A DNA stretch of 64,000 nucleotides, taken from Sipunculus nudus (lineage: Eukaryota > Annelida > Sipuncula > Golfingiida > Sipunculidae). The DNA lies in the NCBI GenBank assembly GCA_026874595.1, contig CM049313.1, positions 59,477,159 to 59,541,158 of the forward strand. Reading direction: 5' to 3'. The notes beneath the pieces are model-generated. The model saw nothing but the letters and a program-made list of their open reading frames with translations, was not told the origin of the DNA and ran no database searches. Made by a program: the position numbers and the translations under genes. Of the stretch, positions 35,701-45,331 are shown piece after piece; positions within the stretch are counted from its first letter, which is position 1, and the number at the start of each line of letters is the position of its first letter.

Positions 35701-38700
35701 TCATGTGGGAAACTAACTACAAGATAACCAGTCAGCTCTTTTGCACCGGTAATATTTTGTTTAAATATTTTTGTTCAGAAAAATACTACAGAGATGAAAT
35801 ATAGAAGAAGAATAAATAAATTCAGACACTGCAGTGCACAAGACTATTTTAGAGATGGTGGGATCACGCCATAATTTGTTGACAAAACTTTAACATAACT
35901 TGATGAACATAATCTGTTAAAGATTAACCCATCTCACTTTGTTTGCAGCTGTACCCTGTGTAACCAGGTTGACATAATATACAGGTGCCGGTGACGACGT
36001 CACAGGTTGTCTCAAGACAGTTACCGCAGGTTTCTGAACAGTTCGGTCCCCAGGTTCCAATACCACACTCTATAAGAAGGAAACACTTAAAAGCCACCAT
36101 GCTGGTATCGGTGTAGGTGTATATGGTTTGCGTTTTTCCCAAATTCATTCTGTCATAGGTTGTCCATAGATAATGCATTGCATATTTACAAAATGTCGAT
36201 TAAATGGGAAATAACTAGTGACAATGAAGTGATCATGCATGCGCTGGAATATAAGCCAGACAGAGTCGAACACATTACAAAACATAGCAGCAGTGCGATA
36301 ACAAAAAAAAGAAAACTCGATCGTAACTTAGCTGGCCAAGTAAAGGTGATATAATGTCTGTAGTGATGTGACTAGAAATATAGGTCAGAGGGCACCATCA
36401 GTGTAAGGCGAGCGAGGATACATTATGGTTATGTAGGGAAAAGTGTATCACTGCAAATATTAATTTGTGACCGGGTTTGAATGTTCTGTTACAGAACAGT
36501 AGCACAATTAGCTAGCATTTAGTAAACGAATATTAAACAGTGTTTCTCATTCATTAGAATCTCAGTCAAATGATTTCACCAAAATTATAATTATATCGCA
36601 AAAAGATCTGTTTGAATTTTTCTCTGAATAAAACTGGAAACTTGGGTTTGGTAATGCACTATGACTATTGAACTATTTTTCAATGTTCATCTTAACATTC
36701 ATTACATGAAACAAACCTGTTTCGCACCGACTTCCGGTATACCCTGCGCCACATCCGCCCGCGGGACATGTTCCATCAGTGGCACTGCACGAACCGCTGC
36801 TGCACCGTCCGCATGTCTCTCTACAATTTCTGCCCCAGGTACCCTCGGGGCATGCTGTATGAATAAAACTTTAAATCAGATCCCTATATTAAGATTTTAA
36901 TGGAAGATCTTTTTAATTTTCTAATTTGGTGTTAGACGTCATCACATTTGCAGGATTATAAAATCCCAGCTGCATGATGGTGGTTTTGTTATCAGGAGAA
37001 TTTCTGGAAGATTGTATTCAGAAGCTCTACATTACTGAGTGGCTAATATGCGATTGCCTTATTATATTAGCCTCCTTAGCTGTACAAATAAAAAATATAA
37101 ACCAAATGCTTACAAAATGTAGGTTGTTGGTTGAAGCATCTTTCCCAGGCAGTTCTCTATTATGCCGCTGGTTTATGATCTGGTCACCACATTTATATTA
37201 TCAAAACCATTCCTGTTTTTTTTTCTACAATTGGGCCTACATGATCAAAAACCATTCCAGCCTACCTTGTTGCAATTAGGGGTGTAACTGATCTACCCTG
37301 GGCATTTTCGCTCATCCAGTAAAATAAGAAACTCAGCATAATTGAATTCTTTTTATGCTATTACCATTTCCCCCCTTTTTACGGCTGGAGGACCAGTGGA
37401 CAGCCGAAGTTCAATGTCCATACCTGCAGTATAAATTACTCTCAGGAAGCTGAGCTAAGAATGATGACACAATTTTTTTAATATAAAAATTCGACAGGAC
37501 ATTTCCTCACCCTCAGTACATAAGGTACCAATGTATCCTTCCGCACACGATGCGCATTTACCGTTGACGGAATTACACGTGGATCCAGAGCAATGGCCAC
37601 ACGTGTTGCCACAATTTAACCCCCACTGCCCAGCAGCACATACTGAAACAAAGACAGGAGTCAAACGTTCAGGTTAAAGAAACGTATGAAACGAATGTTA
37701 CATAATAAGTGGTTCATATTTATAAAATAAGAAAACAAAAGTACGGCAAATTCATCAAACTTTACGTCCCTTGGCTTTAGTCTCTATCGGTTTAAAAAAT
37801 AGGAAAGATTACATCCGGAAACGATAGCCTGACGGACGCACAGACCCAAGGCGGGACAGACAAACTCGACCAAATCCACTGTTCAACCTTCCCTCGGAAG
37901 TGAAGGACCAAAAACATTCTAAATTCTTATTTCCCAATTTTATTTTAACAGATTTTCAGTTCCTTATCGTATTTAGAAATTTGTCATGTCTATGAAAAAC
38001 TGTGCACAAGTTAAACACACTTTGTGCAGTTTATTATGTTTCGGACATTCAGAAAATCTGTCAGTTGAGATCCACAACAAACAAGAACTATGCCACGTTG
38101 TCAGTGGAACGCGTGTATGAAAAATACTGTATCATATATAATTTCAGTCAGCATAACAGCGTATTAAAAAACAGAATTTAACAAAAAGGCAATTAAACTC
38201 AACCATATAATAATCATTCATATAATCGTGATTCCTGTCCAATCAAAAAGATCAACTTTACACATGCTCAGGTATATCCAGGGTAATATCAAAGATTTTA
38301 TTGAATCAATTTAATCGTATATAGTTAAAAATATATATTAAGTTAGGTAATGAAGTGTTTTTTTTACCTTGATCACACCTTGAACCTCTATAACCAGGCA
38401 GACATCCGCCTGTAGGACAGACGCCATTTATCGGAGAACACCTCCCTCCGGCACACTTCCCACAAACGCTGTTACACGTGGTCCCATAACGCCCGCGGGC
38501 ACATGCCATTACCTGTTAAATCAATGGGGTACTTACAACTACGAATATTATTATTTATGCTAATACCTTAAATACACACCATCTGGTTTTCAGTAGCAGG
38601 CCAGGGGAATGGGGGAGGTGCCAGTGCAATATATTGTATTTTCATAGTGTTTTATTTTAATCATAAAACTGCCTTCGATTTTTACATGTTGATAAAACAT

Positions 38701-41078
38701 TTTTTCACTAGAAAATTACAGCTTCTCCCTTTGGGGCTGATATTCGCGCCAGATACACAAAGTTGGCATAGTTTCTGATAAATGGCGATTCAATATCCCT
38801 CCACGGAATAATGTCATACTGGTGCCTGATATTTCCTTTTCACTTATCATTTTTTTTTTAAATTTAAGATAAAGGAACAATCAATATATAATATCCTTCT
38901 AGACAGGTAGGGATCAAAATTAGTATTTTCTCCAAAGAGTGGAGGTATTGCTTTGTTTTCCAGGTTATTGAACTAATTCCGGTCAACTAATGTGGCTACA
39001 TACCGTTTTACAGTTGTGCTGGTATCCACTACAAGTGACGGTTCTTCCTGAAGCATCGCTGGTACACGCCACTTCTCTAGTATACCCTCCGCTGCAACCG
39101 GAAATGTACCTGCGCCACACATGCGTGTCTGCAAAACATCCAAGAAAAGCTTTTGTAAACTTATTCTGAAGGGTGTCACTAGGCTTGTCAACTAAAATAT
39201 AGTCGGACATGTCTGTGTGTCCGTGTTTCTCCGCATCTGTATCCGCCCAGAAAACTGTAAAACAACCGGAGCTTGACGAAACTTTCTAGGTAAGATAACT
39301 GGCTGTGGTATTCTATAGTAATGTTTGGACGCCAGTTATCAAATTTGTTTAAGGCTACTGTTATTACGGGAAGGAGATATCAAAGACAAAGATAAAAATG
39401 AATATCTTGAACGGATGCTGCAAAAAACCTGTAACATAGATAATATCAGTGTTAAAAAAATATTTGGTTTTGGTTTCGTGCTACACTCCTCACGCAGCTG
39501 TTATGTACTGCAGTCGTTTCAAATCTCCATTTTTAGTCCTGTTTGTAAAGCAAGAATCTCGGGGTTTACCACTAGGGCTCGCACGAGGCAAACAATTATG
39601 GATAACAGTTAGAGCGTGGTATCGCTTTGTACAGCTAACTCATAGTTTAAAAACTGCGAAAAATTGCTCTTATATATTATGCTTTTGTTGTTCTGATTCT
39701 TGGCCCTGCTTGTTTTGTAAGTGTAGTCACATACTCCTTTGTTAGTTCCTGTTTGTGTTTTTGGTGTGCTGATGTGTCACGTGCCTACTTGTAGGTCCCT
39801 GTTTTATGCTGTACGTATGATGTATCACGTGCTTACTTGTTACCTCCGGTTTGTGTGGTACCTGTATGGATAAACTTCATGTAAGGTTCTCTTTAGATTG
39901 TACGTATGCTGACGCGATATATTTGCATCTTCTTTTGTGTGTGTGTGTGTGTGGTGTACTGATTTGACACATGCTTACTTGTTGGTTCCTCTATGTACTT
40001 GAACACGTAGTGTGGTATGTTTCGTAACTGGCGACAGACAACCTGGTGGTCCACATTAGTGAACCCGTCATCGCACACGTAGCGCCATTCGTTATTATTC
40101 CAAACCTGAAGCATTCCTTGGTACTCGGCTTTGGTGCTGAGTATACTACCGTCACTGAGGATAACCTGCCAGAAGAAATCGCATCAAATCTTACGATTTA
40201 AATCTCAAAATTAAATTGTATCCATACATTTGAAAGAGATCGTAAATATAATTCACAAATGTTAATCAAATTGAAATAAAATAAATGCATTAAGTCAGTT
40301 AATGATCTTTCTTTTTTAATTATACCATTGCACACAAAACCAATGTATAAGACTAAAAAAAAAGAACTTCAACACTTTGTGCACGACTGTCCTCTTTTCT
40401 AAACTTGATTTGAAAAACGTCTATCACAAACCTACAGAGTATGCAGTTCAAGGACAGTCTTGAAGAAGAGACCCTAGGGATCTATGTACATTCTATGTAA
40501 TAGTCTGCGTGCTTTTTATCTTTTAACATAAGAAAAAATGTTAGACCTAAATAGAGTTCCGAGGGAGTGTTCCGCCTTGTACAAATGTATATCTATTAAA
40601 ATAAATATAATAAACACAGTCCACATGAAAATCATATACACATAACGGCACACGCCTTCTAAATGAAAAATATAAAAGGAAATTTCCAAACCATCAAATG
40701 CACAAATATGTAATCCGCTATTCTTACAGATGAGTGAACAGCGCTTTACTAAATTTTAATCCTGTATAATATTGCAGATAATGCCATGATCATTTGTTTT
40801 AATATTATCAGCTGATAATTTTAAACTTTTTAATATTAATTCTTGTCGAGCGAGTTGTTTATTGAAAATTTTATGTTCCTGAAAATTTATATTGTTAATG
40901 TATGTGCATTCCAAAGAGTAATGAGCAGTCATTGCCCTTACACGATCACGTTCGTGTTTACACGTGACTTTGATAGCCTCGGTTCTGGCACAGTTGTGAG
41001 AGCCATATGGCGTATGTGGACACTGGTCGATATGGGTCTCGTGGCCCCTGCACGCTACGTCATCAATCCAAAAGGTCA
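26665..41078 (-). CDS. SRCR/EGF-repeat single-pass membrane receptor, scavenger-receptor-like (16 exons seen)
   Basis: Exons 5' to 3': 41078-40942, 40165-39979, 39128-39004, 38512-38368, 37642-37511, 36854-36717, 36069-35938, 32094-31960, 31852-31718, 31425-31294, 31048-30911, 30295-30158, 29113-28979, 28041-27901, 27406-27196, 26707-26665. Every junction phase matches, giving 733 codons plus stop. Order: SRCR C-half, SRCR N-half, a Cys-rich segment of unknown type, 11 MEGF/SREC-style EGF repeats (C-x-x-G-x-W/Y-G...CGxC...GYxGxxC), a Cys-containing stalk, one transmembrane helix and a 15-residue tail. Such proteins are usually surface scavenger or adhesion receptors. No signal peptide was found for this set. 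Either the lectin exons at 41743-47066 are its 5' part or the start was lost or missed. The tail (RKQKKVEPESEENK) has no NPxY, ITAM or kinase domain. One intron donor is GC, and one intron holds a foreign insert. Confidence 0.82.
27196..27406 (-). CDS. Receptor exon: stalk and transmembrane helix
   Basis: 211 nt. A Cys-containing stalk (PVVPCNINTKCPDC) is followed by a hydrophobic run (PIPVLFLGILVIIADMAVIV) and GHHMYSKY. The donor AG^GTAAAC overlaps an in-frame TAA (AGG TAA), so an unspliced transcript would end KYR. The block B copy differs at 7 of 71 residues. Confidence 0.88.
27901..28041 (-). CDS. Receptor exon: EGF-like repeat 11, GC donor
   Basis: 141 nt, phase 1 to 1. CSNATWGFTCGSECAMC, then SSCQDGYIGDKCDT. 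The intron begins GCAATA, not GTAATA as in the block B paralogue (62938-63078). GC-AG introns are functional but uncommon. Confidence 0.8.
28979..29113 (-). CDS. Receptor exon: EGF-like repeat 10
   Basis: 135 nt, phase 1 to 1. CPPGFWGRNCSGHCGRC, then GLCQEGYTGAACAT before GTGAGG. The paralogue in block B is 63692-63826. Confidence 0.83.
30158..30295 (-). CDS. Receptor exon: EGF-like repeat 9
   Basis: 138 nt, phase 1 to 1, CACAG acceptor and GTGAGA donor. CPGNLWGPGCENKCGKC, then GTCQDGYIGERCDQ. Confidence 0.82.
30911..31048 (-). CDS. Receptor exon: EGF-like repeat 8
   Basis: 138 nt, phase 1 to 1. CPAGSYGRNCSGRCGHC, then DRCQAGYFGERCDI before GTGAGA. Confidence 0.83.
   Translation of the reverse strand, partial: RVLLEAMAETAVVGAGIVKRAHVNLRTGHVSETDVRLGTLGKDVT
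31294..31425 (-). CDS. Receptor exon: EGF-like repeat 7
   Basis: 132 nt, phase 1 to 1. CRADRWGVNCAQVCGNC, then CEKGYTGFRCQD. The donor GTTCGT is weaker than the others but keeps phase. Confidence 0.75.
31718..31852 (-). CDS. Receptor exon: EGF-like repeat 6
   Basis: 135 nt, phase 1 to 1. CPAGLWGDRCLNICGEC, then GGCRAGYTGTKCLT before GTAACA. The intron to repeat 5 is only 107 bp. Confidence 0.82.
31960..32094 (-). CDS. Receptor exon: EGF-like repeat 5
   Basis: 135 nt, phase 1 to 1. CPTGTWGHNCTGLCGSC, then GGCQPGYIGQLCNT before GTGATA. Confidence 0.82.
32690..32712. repeat. Poly(C) tract
   Basis: C homopolymer run of about 23 bases. Length likely unreliable. Confidence 0.9.
32865..33036 (-). 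CDS. Possible first exon of an unknown protein, divergent from the SGNH ORF
   Basis: An ATG in good context at 33036 begins MAAKQNKLTAISCSSRPGKP and runs 57 codons to a fair donor (GAGCAAG^GTAATG); without splicing the frame is open to 32506 through poly-Gly from the C tract. I recognise no family. It starts 61 bp from the oppositely oriented SGNH ATG, so the two may share a promoter region. It may belong to the same mobile element or be chance. Confidence 0.35.
33098..33752 (+). pseudogene. SGNH/GDSL-type hydrolase-like ORF, broken
   Basis: The frame starts at ATG 33098 (MSDQNHSTTHVLVLGHSFVR). It shows the family blocks: GHSFVRR (nucleophile Ser in the GDS-like block), DIGSND (G-x-N-D-like block III) and, after a frame change near 33640-33660, DGVHLN (the D-x-x-H block V), ending at the stop at 33750. 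There is also one in-frame stop about 24 codons after the ATG. The SGNH fold is an esterase/lipase fold. ORFs of this kind are known as passengers in some invertebrate tyrosine-recombinase retrotransposons and some LINEs (recalled), so a mobile-element origin is likely. There are no introns and it opposes the host gene, which fits an insertion. Confidence 0.7.
33760..34430. other. Non-coding stretch between SGNH ORF and tandem array
   Basis: AT-rich, with a short (AT)n at 34081-34101. Degraded pieces of the 75-bp unit (CATACACC) begin by about 34385. Confidence 0.5.
34439..34858 (+). repeat. 75/76-bp tandem array, 5.5 copies
   Basis: Units start at 34439, 34515, 34591, 34666, 34741 and 34817 (partial), each with GTACACC, CTTTTTGCAAC, TTTTTACC, GTATGGGGCATG and CCCTGTGTATCGC. 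Unit lengths are 76, 76, 75, 75 and 76. Plus-strand frames stay open across the array and give repeats such as CIAAVRTPLFATF. Because one-base length differences rotate the frame without adding stops, this looks like composition and not selection for a protein. Confidence 0.9.
35057..35086. repeat. Bulged hairpin 1
   Basis: TCCCACAC, one unpaired T, CGG, loop AATGTGA, CCG, GTGTGGGA. The full outer stem pairs. Confidence 0.85.
35140..35171. repeat. Bulged hairpin 2
   Basis: Outer stem ATCCAACA/TGTTGGAT, a T:G pair next to the bulged T, CGG/CCG, loop AAAGTGA. Its stem differs from copy 1 on both sides in a compensating way. Confidence 0.85.
35195..35222. repeat. Bulged hairpin 3
   Basis: CCAGCAC / GTGGTGG with one G:G mismatch, bulged T, CGG/CCG, loop AATGTGA. 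Confidence 0.8.
35234..35265. repeat. Bulged hairpin 4
   Basis: GTCCCACAC / GTGTGGGAC, nine pairs, bulged T, CGG/CCG, loop GATGTGA. Confidence 0.85.
35347..35376. repeat. Bulged hairpin 5
   Basis: ACCAGCAC / GTGCCGGT with one A:C mismatch, bulged T, CGG/CCG, loop AATGTGA. One pair is G:C where copies 1, 2, 4 and 6 have A:T. Confidence 0.8.
35391..35418. repeat. Bulged hairpin 6
   Basis: CCCACAC / GTGTGGG, bulged T, CGG/CCG, loop GATGTGA. Confidence 0.85.
35938..36069 (-). CDS. Receptor exon: EGF-like repeat 4
   Basis: 132 nt, phase 1 to 1. CGIGTWGPNCSETCGNC, then CQPGYTGYSCKQ before GTGAGA. Its 5' neighbour intron (36070-36716) is short; its 3' neighbour is the 3.8-kb intron with the SGNH block. 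Confidence 0.82.
36717..36854 (-). CDS. Receptor exon: EGF-like repeat 3
   Basis: 138 nt, phase 1 to 1, TACAG acceptor. CPEGTWGRNCRETCGRC, then GGCGAGYTGSRCET. Confidence 0.8.
37511..37642 (-). CDS. Receptor exon: EGF-like repeat 2
   Basis: 132 nt, phase 1 to 1. CAAGQWGLNCGNTCGHC..., ending CAEGYIGTLCTE before GTGAGG. Confidence 0.82.
38368..38512 (-). CDS. Receptor exon: EGF-like repeat 1
   Basis: 145 nt, uniquely phase 0 in (starts VMACARGRYG) and phase 1 out, which fits the preceding exon. Shows CNSVCGKCAGGRC and GGCLPGYRGSRCDQ. Confidence 0.8.
39004..39128 (-). CDS. Receptor exon: Cys-rich segment of unknown family
   Basis: 125 nt between TTTTGCAG and ACG^GTATGT, phase 1 in, phase 0 out, matching both neighbours. 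Encodes THVWRRYISGCSGGYTREV, then ACTSDASGRTVTC and HNC. The 41 residues match neither SRCR nor EGF spacing as far as I can tell. It could be a diverged SRCR C-half or a distinct linker module. Confidence 0.6.
39728..39995. repeat. Diverged repeats of a splice-donor segment
   Basis: The segment at the SRCR exon's 3' edge (minus strand CAAGTAAGCATGTGTCA) recurs at 39819-39850 with GTAAGC intact, at 39771-39801 with GTAGGC, and in part near 39728-39756. A (GT)n run lies at 39936-39953. Confidence 0.65.
39979..40165 (-). CDS. Receptor exon: N-terminal half of an SRCR domain
   Basis: 187 nt, phase 0 in, phase 1 out, donor CAA^GTAAGC. Encodes VILSDGS, EWRYVCDDGF and DHQVVCRQL, the first half of SRCR. 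Its partner half does not follow; the next exon is a different Cys-rich segment. Confidence 0.8.
40942..41078 (-). CDS. Receptor exon: C-terminal half of an SRCR domain
   Basis: 137 nt, phase 1 in, phase 0 out, donor CGT^GTAAGG. Encodes FWIDDVACRGHETHIDQC, then HNC and a final VTC, the classic second half of SRCR (WxDDVxCxGxE...C). The N-terminal half expected just upstream was not found in 41079-41742. Confidence 0.8.
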
Positions 41079-41742
41079 CTGTAAAAACATGTACCCAAGA
41101 CGACATACAAACACTGTCAACCCCATCTCCCTAGGAAATGTTAGCTGTTATATATTAGGACGTTAATTCGAAAACCCATACCACTTATATATGAGCATTA
41201 TTTCTAAATATTATGTAACTGTAACTGCGCTTATACGTTTTCTGAAATAGGGTATAATATGTGTAGTGACTTAAATTAACCCCTGCCTTTGCAACGAATA
41301 CATAACAAATGATCATCGTCATCATCTTATATAAGGCATTGCCACCTACGTTTCTTTGGTTTTACTTCAATTGTAATTTTTATGACTTCACCTCTATCAT
41401 TTTATTCACTTACGCTAAATACATTAACATAATGTGACATAAGTGAAAACGTTTCATGATAGTCATATACATTTCATTATCATGGCTGTCATATAGGGTT
41501 CTGGACCTTAAGCAAAGAATGAATCTATTTTAGTGTACCCGCCTTAAGACCATCCCGTGGACAGGGCCATTCAATGGACACGACAGCCGGTGAACGACCA
41601 CCACGCCCTCATTACTTGTATCTGTTGATCCTAGTCCAACATATTACCAGGATCATAAATATATAAAGCTCTGAAAATGCCTTTACTGCTCCCCCTATGT
41701 TCTGGTTGACATAGATTATACTTTGAATATAAACCAACAGGT
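41079..41742. other. Gap where a missing SRCR half-exon would be expected
   Basis: Searched on the minus strand for a VCDD...VVCR block and found none. It contains AT-rich sequence, a short run of Asp codons near 41314-41330 and the AATAAA at 41401-41406. Reading straight through from 41106 gives MSSWVHVFTV fused to the SRCR half, which is not a convincing signal peptide. Confidence 0.5.
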
Positions 41743-41886
41743 TTACCCACATCTCGGCTTAGTGCATACAAAGGGATGTGTCCAAGAGCAATCCCCATCA
41801 TTCCACCGGCCGTCGGATTTTATTTCTACACAGTCCTCGTTGCCAGAATTGTTCGGTTCCCCAGTGTTCCAATTAAAAAAGGCGGG
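41743..41886 (-). CDS. Lectin exon 4: C-terminal half of C-type lectin domain
   Basis: Begins PAFFNW after CGTTTCAG. GEPNNSGNEDC, GRWNDGDC and FVC are the calcium-site and disulfide residues. Confidence 0.85.
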   Translation of the reverse strand, partial: PAFFNWNTGEPNNSGNEDCVEIKSDGRWNDGDCSWTHPFVCTKPRCG

Positions 41887-44831
41887 CTGAAACGATAAAT
41901 TAAAACGAGAAGATCAGGGGTCTTATCAAAGTTTCACAATGAAAAGCCATGCATGGTAGTTGGTGACATTGTAATAAATTATCTGGAGTGGAAGACTTTA
42001 TGTTGACTTCCACTTTTGCGACAAAGGTCCTTTCTGCTCAAAACAAACCTCTTCTAGTAAGGGACCGTGGGCAGGCCTGGACTACTTTTCATAATGGTCG
42101 AACTTCACAGTAAAATATTGTTACGATTCGAGGACTTCCGGTCACACTTATTATAAAGCATGAATACGAGAATTTATTTAGTTCATACAGACCCCATTAC
42201 ACTTAGCTTCATGTATACGTTATATGCCTGGAAATAAATCATACGTTTCAATGGCCTATGTTTAACCGGTTCAAAATAATTATACCTAGTGTATTTAGAA
42301 GCCCCAGTGCATATTCGTTAACAACATAGCACGGTCTACGTATTGTGTTAACTTAAATATGGTTGCCATAAAAAATGTCACCACAAGCCTTATTGATAAC
42401 TTTTAAGACCATTGTGTTTGTAATATTTCGTTTGAAATCTCCGGCCGTCCCTGTAGTGTTTTTTAAAGGTTTTATTTAAATTATATTGAAAAAATACTAA
42501 AAGACATCTTAACCAATGTTAAGAGGTAGAGGGAAAATCAACAGAAATGAGATAATCTGTTTAAAAAAAGTGTCATATATGAATGAATGACAATAGCAGA
42601 TAACGGGCCTGGCAGAATTGCCCTCGCAGATGGTGTTAGAAAAATCAAAAACACGAACGATTCATTTTCATAAGCAATACTATCGCACATTATTACCTCA
42701 TTTTGTCTTAATATAAAACTTTCCAATCAAAGCCAATCATTAAACGGTCTTTATTTCTCCAGTTCACCTTTTTTATACATTTTATGGTTTTATGTGTTTT
42801 TGTAAACAAGGAAGATTTGTACCTTTATAACATAATATCACTGCGTGACCAGAGGCCGATCTATTATTCCCAAACAAGAAGAAAAAAATGAAACAAGGAA
42901 GAATCAAGGGTTGGAAGCTTGAAAAATCTTGGTTTGTATATTCACGCGGAACGGCCGCCAGGTGGCATGGTTTTATGCACTTGTGTAAAGAATAAAGGAA
43001 ACGATTTTAGAAAGAATTGTTGACATATACTGTACTTTTTTAAGGAGAACACACATTTTTTCATGTATATCTAATATTCCTTGGAATGTGAATGAGTTCC
43101 TTTAATCTGAAACGGTACATCCAAATAACGTGAAATTCCAGGTAACCAAAGCATCAGGCAGCCAGTGGGCCCAGTAGGGCATATAATACTCTCAAAGATT
43201 CTAGTTTCTTAATCTGTGTGTCCATGATCTAGCAATTATTATGTATGGTATTATATAAACAACGTTGTTGTAACAGGCCATTATAAGAACAGGAAGGGTT
43301 TTCTATTGGTGATGTTTAAGTCACAACGACGGAGTTTTATCAGTACTTGTATCAGTAACTCTACATGTGCATAGGGCCAGTTTTCGTCATATATTTTCAG
43401 TACAGTTGTCCAAGCACTGCAAACACCCTCCAAATCTTCTATTCTTACCCTTTCGTTTGTGCCAAATTCCCAGTATCCTTCAAACCGTAGATCATTCAAA
43501 CCAATCCAGACTACTAGGTTCATTCGATTTGCGATGTATGTGTTCTCGGAGGTTGTCATGACCTTTGCTAATTCCCCGGATCTGCCCCTGCAGTAATCGC
43601 GTGCACTGTACCAGCTTCTAGATTCTGACGTCACAAAGAGGAAGCAAGTCTCACTATAGCGTTCCCAGCCGGATGGACATTCTGAAAACGAGATGAAGCA
43701 TCCACCTTCATATTAGGAAGAATATTTCGCTGATCGGCGCAGTGGGAATTATTTCTCTGATCAGCGCCGGTAATGAATACTGAATACAAGGCCATATCAG
43801 AATGCGCTGATCAGCACCCGTGCAAGTGTACTTTTGCAATATATATTTTACAAGAATGAAAATAATTAAATAGAAGGATTCAATGTCATTAACTGATCAG
43901 CGGATTTTTCTATTCTTATGCTACTACAGGAATATCAGAATAAGCTGATCAACACCCATGTGCGATTAAATAATTTAAATGTAGCAAAAATTGAAAATAA
44001 AGCAGTACACGAATTCAGCAAGCACAAATATACGGGCTCATCCTTCAGGGTGAACATGCCGGTACTAAATCAGCACAGGACTGTGGCCTTTATGCAATCG
44101 CTAATATGAGTGAAGTTTTGTTACTCCAAATTTAGCGATCCCTTTTCTGGTTAAACTAACGTCATCTTTGACAAAACTTAATTAGGAGTCATCTTATTCA
44201 GCGTTTTGAAACAGTCCTGGAGAATTTAAAAATCTATTACATTTCAAATACTCAATTCATGAGAAAAAATTTGGATTGTATAGAGAAAAATTTAGAATGG
44301 ATGAAAAGTTAGTCTGGCTCCATTGTTATTTTGTGACAATTTCAGAATTATTTACCAGGGACATATCTGACCGTGACAAACACGACTCCGTAAGGGCCCC
44401 CCCTACTGAGTCGTGACACAAGCCAAATTAAGAACCGCCCAGCAAGTCCACGCCACGCTTTATAACCGTATCTCTGCATACAGTCAGCAGCCAGACCGCA
44501 GGCAGAAATCTCCCGTACATGCAGAACAATTTATGAATATATTGGGTTATAACGGAATATTTCACACACATGGTAGGTGTCGTTGGAGAGATAAGAAACT
44601 TATTGAAAGGTCTATAGTGAGTTTATCTGAAGTTACACGATACTTGTAAGCAATGAGGCGTTGTCAAAAATGACGAAAATATTTGCATCCTCATGGGGCC
44701 TTATAATGCGATCCTCAGAGTTAGATGTCCAGGCACTCTGGCAAATTAGTAAGTTGGCCATAATCTGATAATGTCAGAGGGCCGATCTGGCGCTATGACA
44801 TATCTCTCTCTCTCTCTGTCTCTCCCTCTCC

Positions 44832-44882
<51 letters not shown>

Positions 44883-45270
44883 AGAATAGCAGAACTGACA
44901 AAAGCCTTTATATTTAAGATCAGTCCGAACTTTTTTTATTCATTTTAGAACGATAACATACTCATTATTTTAAATCTGGTACTTTTTTTTATCTCCGGGT
45001 ACACATTTGTTTTACATTTTCTGTCATTTCTATATGATTGTTTACACATTATTTTTTTAAGTTTTATTCAGTATGCTATTTTAAGTACCAAGTAATAGCA
45101 AGATACATACAAGCTTACATTTAACTACATGACAATATTTTCAAAACCGTTTTTGTTTTCCTCCTATCAAGTCTCTTTCTACAATAAAACTGAAATCTTA
45201 AATTTTGATTGAATAAAAATAAAATTTAATTTTAACAAAACACACATAACAGGAAAAAAACACTTCTTAG

Positions 45271-45331
<61 letters not shown>

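Larger units (their letters stand above)
32095..35937. other. Receptor intron with a foreign-looking insert block
   Basis: At 3.8 kb this is the longest intron of the EGF-repeat part of the gene. It contains a poly-C tract (32690-32712), a divergent ORF pair at 33036/33098, a 75-bp tandem array and six hairpins. The outer borders of the insert are not visible as clear terminal repeats. Confidence 0.6.

Noticed and set aside
38973-39191. Alternative frame over the Cys-rich exon
   Set aside because: It overlaps the chosen exon but does not match the phases of either neighbouring exon; the Cys-rich frame does.
39893-40114. Reading the SRCR exon through into Thr-His repeats at its 3' side
   Set aside because: That tail is a translated (GT)n run in the intron. 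The GTAAGC donor at 39979 and the phase match end the exon earlier.
41001-41106. MSSWVHVFTV as the receptor's own start
   Set aside because: The ATG is in frame without splicing, but the segment is not a convincing signal peptide and TTTTTACAG is a good acceptor.
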